Positions 5,676 through 10,117 of a stretch of 10,117 nt of DNA are shown here, piece after piece; position 1 is the first letter of the stretch, and the number at the start of each line of letters is the position of its first letter. The position numbers were made by a program, and so were the translations under genes. Source of the stretch: an uncultured Desulfovibrionaceae bacterium (GTDB lineage Bacteria; Desulfobacterota; Desulfovibrionia; Desulfovibrionales; Desulfovibrionaceae); NCBI GenBank assembly GCA_949427775.1, contig CASQEL010000047.1, positions 1 through 10,117 on the forward strand, read 5' to 3'. The notes under the pieces were generated by a model, which did not search any database, was not told where the DNA came from, and saw only the letters and a list, made by a program, of their open reading frames with translations.

Positions 5676-6899
5676 TCAGCGGGCGGCGCGCGCCCGCGAC
5701 GTGCGGCTGTGCCGGAAGGCGCAGGCCGCGCACAGGCTGATGACTGTGGCCGCCAGCAGGAAAACGCCGGGGTAGCCGTATCCCGCGCTGATGACCGTGC
5801 CGCCCAGCAACGGTCCCATGGTGGCGCTGAAATCGAAGGTCAGCATCATCATGTTGGAGTTGATGGATCGGGTTTCAGGCGTGGAGCCGTCGTAAATAAT
5901 GGCTGCCAGCAGGGGATAGAGCATGCCGAGCCCTAGTCCGTACAGGCAGGCGAGGGGCAGAAACATCCAGGCGGGGCCCACGGCCAGACCAATCAGCGAC
6001 AATGCCAGACAGAAACAGCAGATATAGATGACCGGCATGCGGGGCAAGGTGTCCAGATGGTTGCCGCTGAGCAGTCGGGTCAGGATGACCAGCGAGGAAT
6101 AGGCGGTGAAAAACAGGCTCGGACTGGAGCCGTCGGCCTGAGCCAGCCCCTTGACGAAACAGATCACCAGAATGGTCATGCTGCCGAAAAACGTGCAGGC
6201 CAGAAATACCCACCCCAGGCCGGAGTGCCGCAGGGCATGGAGCAGCGCGCGCAGACTCAGGGCCGCAGCCGCGGTTGAAGCTTCCCGCGCGGAGATTTTG
6301 CGGGCCAGGGGGATCAGCATGCACAGGGCCGGCACGCCCATGAGGCCCGCCGCCGCATAGAGGCGGCTCTCTCCGCCCAGCAGGGGCAGCAGGCGTTCGG
6401 ACGACAGCGGCACGACGGAATACGGCAGCAGCAATGTCAGGGAGAACAGGGCGAAGCCGCGCGCGCTCTGGCCCTTGGGGATGCAACGCACCAGCACGCT
6501 GACTACGGAACTGGAAAATGCCGCCAGCGCCAGTCCCTGCGTCATGCGCAGCAGCAGGATATCGTATGGTGAATCAAGATGCGCATAGGTGAACATGGCC
6601 GCGCTGTTGACGATGATGGCCATGGCCATGACCGGCAGGGCATTGTGGCGGATGACCCAGACGCTGGCTACCGGCCGTCCCAGCATGACCATAACGAACA
6701 TGGCCGAGAGCAGACCGCCGCGCCAGTGCGGGGCGATGCCCAGGGTCACCAGCCAGTGCTCGAAACTGTAAAAAACGGCGATGTAGCTGTTGGCGAACAT
6801 CGCCAGCATGAACAAGAGCAGAAACTCCCGCGTCCAGAGCGTTTGGGGCGCGGCGCCGGCGTCTTCGCCGGGATGGGGCGTATGAGGGAATATGGGCAT
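5676..6899 (-). CDS. MFS transporter, substrate unknown
   Basis: This 407-residue inner-membrane protein has about twelve hydrophobic segments in two halves separated by a polar central stretch (residues about 190-215). Family signs include the loop after the second segment (LGRPVASVWVIRHN), a DILLLRMTQGLALA stretch matching the fourth-helix region, and a Gly-rich LYGLGLGMLYPLLAAIIYD in the second half. The C-terminus is Arg-rich. An upstream in-frame ATG at 7100 would add 67 polar, unrelated-looking residues. I prefer ATG 6899 because it has GGAG (6908-6911) eight bases upstream and starts just before the first membrane segment. It is divergent from the AraC regulator, its likely controller. 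Whether it exports a drug or metabolite or imports a nutrient cannot be decided. The sugar-phosphate and drug-specific motifs I know are not evident. Confidence 0.85.
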   Translation of the reverse strand: MPIFPHTPHPGEDAGAAPQTLWTREFLLLFMLAMFANSYIAVFYSFEHWLVTLGIAPHWRGGLLSAMFVMVMLGRPVASVWVIRHNALPVMAMAIIVNSAAMFTYAHLDSPYDILLLRMTQGLALAAFSSSVVSVLVRCIPKGQSARGFALFSLTLLLPYSVVPLSSERLLPLLGGESRLYAAAGLMGVPALCMLIPLARKISAREASTAAAALSLRALLHALRHSGLGWVFLACTFFGSMTILVICFVKGLAQADGSSPSLFFTAYSSLVILTRLLSGNHLDTLPRMPVIYICCFCLALSLIGLAVGPAWMFLPLACLYGLGLGMLYPLLAAIIYDGSTPETRSINSNMMMLTFDFSATMGPLLGGTVISAGYGYPGVFLLAATVISLCAACAFRHSRTSRARAAR

Positions 6900-6920
6900 G
6901 GACAGCTCTCCGGACGTATA

Positions 6921-6949
6921 TAAATATCCCTCTTGCTGAAAGGCGTCAA
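6921..6949 (-). promoter_or_regulatory. Candidate MFS promoter
   Basis: On the minus strand TTGACG (6944-6949, five of six consensus) is followed after 17 bases by TATTTA (6921-6926), a weak -10. Transcription would begin near 6914, about 15 bases before the MFS start codon, a very short leader that still contains the Shine-Dalgarno. The weak -10 would suit activation by the neighbouring AraC-type protein. Confidence 0.45.
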
Positions 6950-6960
6950 ACGTGGAGCGC

Positions 6961-6978
6961 GCATGCCCCGGGGCATGC
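6961..6978. promoter_or_regulatory. 18-base perfect palindrome upstream of the MFS -35
   Basis: GCATGCCCCGGGGCATGC is fully self-complementary with no spacer and lies 11 bases upstream of the MFS -35 box. Its location suits an activator or repressor site. GCATGCC also recurs at 7088-7094, but this 7-mer is found elsewhere in the window too, so the link is uncertain. Confidence 0.4.
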
Positions 6979-6996
6979 CCGGCGGCGCCGCTTCCG

Positions 6997-7025
6997 TTAT
7001 GGAGCGGAATATTATGTTCCATAAT
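6997..7025. promoter_or_regulatory. Nested AT-rich inverted repeats in the divergent control region
   Basis: TTATGGA (6997-7003) is repeated in inverted form at 7018-7024, and ATTATG/CATAAT (7011-7016, 7020-7025) forms a second inverted repeat with a 3-base spacer. Both lie between the MFS promoter and the AraC gene. They may be operators or part of the AraC promoter (TATTAT at 7010-7015 and CATAAT at 7020-7025 resemble -10 boxes, but I found no matching -35). Confidence 0.35.
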
Positions 7026-7076
7026 GAGGCTTTTCGGCGTTTCGCGGACGGCCCTCCAATGACGGCTGCCCCTCAT

Positions 7077-7092
7077 CATGCAAGAGTGCATG
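7077..7092. promoter_or_regulatory. Inverted repeat CATGCA-N4-TGCATG
   Basis: A perfect 6+6 inverted repeat with a 4-base spacer lies 80 bases before the AraC start codon. It is a candidate operator for autoregulation. There is no direct evidence beyond symmetry and position. Confidence 0.3.
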
Positions 7093-7171
7093 CCGGACAA
7101 AAACTATTCGGAATTCCAGAGGAAAGCGCAGAAGAAAGCCGGAACGCCCGGCAAGCGCGCCGGAGAAAACC

Positions 7172-7957
7172 GTGCAGGGAATACGCTATAGTATGGCCGA
7201 CAAGGAAGGAAAGGTCGTGATCAAAAAGTGTGACGACGACGTGCATTCCTCCCGGCGGCATTTTCATGAGGAAGTTTCTTTCGCCCTGGTGACGTTGGGC
7301 GCAAGCACAGTGGAAATACAGGAACAGTATTTCGAGGTGACGGAACAAACACTGGTGGTGATCCCGCAATATGCCGTGCACAGATGTTGCCCGCATGACT
7401 ACGCACAGTGGCGATTCCGTATGTTGTACTGCAATGCCGACTGGCTGGAAGGGGTGTTCGGCGGGGAGCGGCGTCCTCCCGGCGTGCGCCTGATCAAACC
7501 CGGACCGGAGGTCTGCGCGGACGTGGAGCGGTTGTTTGCCGATCTGGAGCGAGGACCGTTCAATCCGGAGCTGGAATCCCGTCTGGCGCGCTTTCTTTCG
7601 CTGATGCTGCCGTCGGCGGACGATAACACCGGGGGAGAAGGGGAAGAGCAGGAACGTCTGGAAGCGGCGCGCCGCTACATGGACGATCATTTTTCACGGG
7701 ATATATCTCTGGAAGAACTGTCCGTGGCGGCGGGCATCAGCAAATATCATCTGGTCCGCTGTTTCAAGCGCCGCTACGGTCTTCCACCGCACCGATACCT
7801 GACCACGCTGCGGGTGAACCACGCCAAAACGTTGTTGGCCGGTCCGGGAACAACGGCCGATATCGCTCTGCAAAGCGGCTTTTATGATCAAAGCCATTTC
7901 AGCAGGTGTTTCAAGGCATATACAGGCGTCGCGCCCGGACACTATCTGCGGAGATAG
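7172..7957 (+). CDS. AraC-family transcriptional regulator
   Basis: This 261-residue cytoplasmic DNA-binding protein has the two-part AraC layout. An N-terminal cupin-like sensor (residues about 25-95) contains HFHEE (30-34) and the strand pattern ending VVIPQYAVH. The C-terminal AraC domain follows (about 163-261), with two helix-turn-helix units: ISLEELSVAAGISKYHLVRC (about 178-197) and TADIALQSGFYDQSHFSRCF (about 228-247), and the usual F/Y-x-G-x-x-P ending (YTGVAPGHYLR). The GTG at 7172 is chosen because GGAG lies six bases upstream. ATG 7193 and GTG 7218 are in-frame alternatives, the latter behind a purine-rich AAGGAAAGG. It is divergent from the MFS gene and 100 bases upstream of an EamA gene on the same strand. 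I infer it responds to a small ligand and controls one or both transporters. Confidence 0.9.
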   Translation: MQGIRYSMADKEGKVVIKKCDDDVHSSRRHFHEEVSFALVTLGASTVEIQEQYFEVTEQTLVVIPQYAVHRCCPHDYAQWRFRMLYCNADWLEGVFGGERRPPGVRLIKPGPEVCADVERLFADLERGPFNPELESRLARFLSLMLPSADDNTGGEGEEQERLEAARRYMDDHFSRDISLEELSVAAGISKYHLVRCFKRRYGLPPHRYLTTLRVNHAKTLLAGPGTTADIALQSGFYDQSHFSRCFKAYTGVAPGHYLRR

Positions 7958-8057
7958 CGCGGGACGGACGCACAGGGCGCATGCCGGAAGACCGCAATTT
8001 TTTACAAGACGCGCGGTGGCGTCCCGTTGTAGACGCACATCTGCCCGGAGGCGTCGC

Positions 8058-8927
8058 ATGAATACCCGAACTCTGTATTACGGCATCGCACTTTTTGTCA
8101 TCTGCGTCTGGGGGACGACCTTCGTGTCGACGAAAATCCTGCTGGATGCGTTGAGCCCTGTCGAGATCATGTTTTACCGTTATTGCATAGCGTATGCCGC
8201 CCTGTGGGTCGCTTACCCGAGGCGGCACGCGCCCGGCGGACTGCGGGAGGAATCGCTCTTTGCCGCCGCAGGATTTTTCGGCGGGACGCTGTATTTTCTG
8301 ACCGAAAACTATGCGTTGCAGTGCACGCTGGTGTCCAATGTGGGGCTGTTGCTGGCTACGGCGCCCATTCTGACGGCCGTGGCCGCGCATTTCTTCACCG
8401 GCAACGAAAAACTCAACAAACGCCTGGGGCTGGGATTTGCAGTGGCCTTTGTGGGCGCGTTTTTCGTTATTTTCAATGGGCGCTTCATTTTGAAACTGAA
8501 TCCGCTGGGAGATTTTCTGGCTGTCGCGGCCGCCTGCTCCTGGGCCGTCTATTCCATTCTGATAAAGAAGATCGGCGGCATGTACAACGGCATCCATGTA
8601 ACCAGAAAAGTGTTTTTCTATTCTATTCTGACCATGCTTCCGGCATTGTTTTTTATGGATTTTCGCTGGGATATAACTGTTCTGCATGACGCGAAAATCA
8701 TCGCCCATCTTTTGTTTCTCGGCATTCTCGCCTCTTCGATCTGTTTTTTGCTCTGGAGCAAAGTCATCTGGAAATTGGGGGCCGTCACGGTCAACAACTT
8801 CATCTATCTTATCCCGTTGATCACTATGATCGCCTCAGTAGTGATTCTTTCGGAAAAGATCACCGTCTTTGCCATTCTGGGAGGCGTGTGCATCGTGGCG
8901 GGGGTGGCTATTTCCACACGACGTTGA
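8058..8927 (+). CDS. EamA/DMT-family transporter
   Basis: This 289-residue inner-membrane protein has ten likely membrane segments and two EamA repeats (residues about 8-142 and 152-287). The first repeat carries the family pattern around NYALQCTLVSNVGLLLATAP, where a Thr/Ala-rich helix leads to a Pro. The second ends in a matching VNNFIYLIPLITMIASVVIL stretch. The ATG at 8058 has GGAG (8047-8050) seven bases upstream. An in-frame start at 7884 would overlap the AraC gene and add only polar residues, so I reject it. Members export amino acids, metabolites or drugs, or are uncharacterised, and the substrate here cannot be named. It lies 100 bases after the AraC gene on the same strand, with no strong terminator or promoter between them, so cotranscription is likely. 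Confidence 0.88.
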   Translation: MNTRTLYYGIALFVICVWGTTFVSTKILLDALSPVEIMFYRYCIAYAALWVAYPRRHAPGGLREESLFAAAGFFGGTLYFLTENYALQCTLVSNVGLLLATAPILTAVAAHFFTGNEKLNKRLGLGFAVAFVGAFFVIFNGRFILKLNPLGDFLAVAAACSWAVYSILIKKIGGMYNGIHVTRKVFFYSILTMLPALFFMDFRWDITVLHDAKIIAHLLFLGILASSICFLLWSKVIWKLGAVTVNNFIYLIPLITMIASVVILSEKITVFAILGGVCIVAGVAISTRR

Positions 8928-8974
8928 TGTTGTGCGGCATATCGCCGCCTGCGCATCGAACATTTTTTCCCGTG

Positions 8975-9009
8975 AGGGGAAAGCGGAAACCGTTTTTCCC
9001 TTGATTTTT
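8975..9009 (+). terminator. Probable EamA terminator
   Basis: GGGAAA (8977-8982) pairs with TTTCCC (8995-9000), with an inner CGG/CCG stem (8984-8986, 8990-8992). The structure is followed by TTGATTTTT (9001-9009). It starts about 48 bases after the EamA stop. The stem is interrupted by small internal loops, so strength is moderate. Confidence 0.6.
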
Positions 9010-9061
9010 GCCGCGGACAAAGTATGGGCGTGGACCTCCTGAAAATTCAAACAGCATATGT

Positions 9062-9096
9062 GCCGGAACAGGACAGTGTTGCCGTCCTGTTCCGGC
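9062..9096 (-). terminator. 13-bp perfect hairpin after trpA
   Basis: Bases 9062-9074 are exactly complementary to 9084-9096 with a 9-base loop, 27 bases past the trpA stop. It is not followed by an immediate U-run on either strand, although an A/T-rich stretch follows on the minus strand. It is probably the 3' end structure of the trpA message; it may also help insulate the convergent EamA gene. Confidence 0.55.
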
Positions 9097-9122
9097 CGCT
9101 GCGAGGCCGTAACGACGTAGAG

Positions 9123-9893
9123 CTACTCTTTCCAGACCTTCAGAAATTCCGCCGGGCTGCCGCCTGTATCCAGATGGCGCAGCAGGGCGCTGCCGAAGAC
9201 CACGGCGTCGGGCCGAATGTCGGCGGGGAGTTCCGCCAACTGAGAAGGCTCCCGCAACCCGAAGCCCAAGGCCAGCGGCGTTGTGAATGCCTGCCGGGCC
9301 CGGCGCAGAGTGTCGGACACCTGCGGCGGCAGCCCCTGTCGCGCGCCGGTGATGCCCAGCACGGAAACCACATAGACATATCCTTGGGATACGGCCGCGT
9401 ACTCGGTCATACGATCCGGCGCGGTGTTGGGGCCGACCAGAGTGATCAACGCCAATCCCCGCGTGTCCAGCGCGTGACGCAGCGGCGCGGATTCCTCCAG
9501 CGGCAGATCCGGCACGATGCACCCGGACACGCCTACCGCGGCGGCCTCGGCCGCGAAACGTTCCAATCCGTACTGCAGAAAGGGGTTGTAATACCCCATC
9601 AGCACCAGACAGGCGCTGAAACGCCCCCGGCGCTCCCGGAGTCCGTCCATGATCCGGCGCAAGCTGACGCCCTGTTCCAGCGCGCGGCGCGACGCCTCCT
9701 CCACCATCGGTCCGTCGGCCACGGGATCGGAAAAAGGCACGCCGATTTCGATGATGTCCGCGCCGTTGGCGTCCAGTTCCTCCAGTACCTTCCAGAAGGT
9801 TGCGGTGGTGGGAAACCCGGCGGTGACGAAGGGGATCAGGGCCGCGCGTCCCTGCACGGCGGCCCGACGTATTTTTTCTTCCAGTGGATGCAT
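9123..9893 (-). CDS. trpA: Tryptophan synthase alpha subunit
   Basis: TrpA cleaves indole-3-glycerol phosphate to indole and glyceraldehyde 3-phosphate. Indole is then channelled to TrpB, which makes tryptophan. The 256-residue TIM-barrel protein shows the catalytic acids Glu49 (IIEIGVPFSDP) and Asp60 (VADGP), at the same positions as in Salmonella TrpA. It also has loop-6 residues GITGAR (180-185) and the phosphate-binding GFGLREP (211-217) and FGSALL (233-238). The length is near the usual 265-270, with a short C-terminus. The ATG at 9893 has a strong AAGGAGA (9899-9905) six bading-space bases before it in effect: bases 9894-9898 separate them. Unusually, no trpB end is present in the 224 bases upstream, where trpB normally abuts trpA. 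It is convergent with the EamA gene. Confidence 0.95.
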   Translation of the reverse strand: MHPLEEKIRRAAVQGRAALIPFVTAGFPTTATFWKVLEELDANGADIIEIGVPFSDPVADGPMVEEASRRALEQGVSLRRIMDGLRERRGRFSACLVLMGYYNPFLQYGLERFAAEAAAVGVSGCIVPDLPLEESAPLRHALDTRGLALITLVGPNTAPDRMTEYAAVSQGYVYVVSVLGITGARQGLPPQVSDTLRRARQAFTTPLALGFGLREPSQLAELPADIRPDAVVFGSALLRHLDTGGSPAEFLKVWKE

Positions 9894-10117
9894 GATGCTC
9901 TCCTTGCAGTACTTTTGAACGGAGTTGTTTGCCGCAACCCCTGAGGGAAAACAGGGGCGCAGCTCTCATGGATGCGGAAAAGACTGTTGCAATGCTGCCA
10001 GAGCATTTCTTATGTGGCCCCAAGTCAATGGATAAATTCTTTTGCCTTTTAAATCAGCCGCTGGCGGGCTTTTTGTGTGCGACATCCAAAAAAATGTCGG
10101 AGTGCAAAAAAGCATGA
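9894..10117. other. Upstream region of trpA with three small hairpins
   Basis: This 224-base stretch has no gene I can support. It holds CCCCTG/CAGGGG (9938-9943, 9952-9957), a short bulged GC hairpin followed on the plus strand by five T (10056-10074, a weak terminator shape), and CGACAT/ATGTCG (10080-10085, 10094-10099). On the minus strand TTGACT (10023-10028) resembles a -35 for trpA, but the expected -10 position reads TGCTCT, so no promoter is called. Confidence 0.4.

Noticed and set aside
6900..7100. N-terminal extension of the MFS protein from ATG 7100
   Set aside because: The added 67 residues cover the promoter and palindromes, are polar and non-conserved-looking, and the internal ATG 6899 has a good ribosome site.
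8908..10023. 371-codon minus-strand frame overlapping trpA
   Set aside because: It is in a different frame from trpA, gives an Arg/Gly-rich low-complexity product, and is explained by GC-rich codon bias of trpA.
9929..10117. 62-codon plus-strand frame at the end of the window
   Set aside because: It starts with TTG, has no ribosome site, no recognisable domain, and runs through hairpins upstream of trpA.
1..10117. tRNA, rRNA, CRISPR, insertion sequence or phage genes
   Set aside because: I scanned the intergenic gaps by eye on both strands and saw no cloverleaf, repeat-spacer array, transposase or phage-like product.

Overview
This is a GC-rich, gene-dense window with six full-length genes. 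The mix (a B12-dependent class II ribonucleotide reductase with a C-terminal Cys cluster, an E. coli-type ornithine carbamoyltransferase, a short single-domain malic enzyme, TrpA, and an exporter/AraC block) fits an anaerobic bacterium. My best guess is a Desulfovibrionaceae-like member of the Desulfobacterota (Desulfovibrio/Bilophila type). That placement is inferred from protein flavour and base composition, not from a search.

Layout. Positions 22-2480 (minus): argF-type ornithine carbamoyltransferase lies downstream of a malic enzyme (maeB), with 134 bases and a long hairpin between them. Positions 2481-3195: a 715-base intergenic region between divergent maeB and nrdJ. It has an AT-rich promoter island near 2700-2763 and a long leader before nrdJ. 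The leader can fold into several hairpins and ends in a textbook intrinsic terminator only 32 bases before the nrdJ start codon. Positions 3196-5466 (plus): nrdJ, followed by a strong terminator. Positions 5548-5604: a second large inverted repeat that probably terminates the convergent MFS gene. Positions 5676-8927: an MFS transporter (minus) divergent from an AraC-family regulator (plus), which is followed by an EamA/DMT transporter (plus). Several palindromes sit in the 272-base divergent control region. Positions 8928-9122: a convergent gap with two hairpins. Positions 9123-9893 (minus): trpA, with no trpB in the 224 bases upstream.

How the parts may work together. The maeB and nrdJ promoters appear to share overlapping -10 elements, so the two genes may exclude each other's transcription. 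The nrdJ leader looks like a transcription-attenuation device, or else a separate small RNA. It is not a recognisable cobalamin riboswitch, and it is the most interesting unexplained item here. The MFS-AraC-EamA block looks like a locally regulated pair of transporters of unknown substrate. I found no tRNA, rRNA, CRISPR array, insertion sequence or broken gene.
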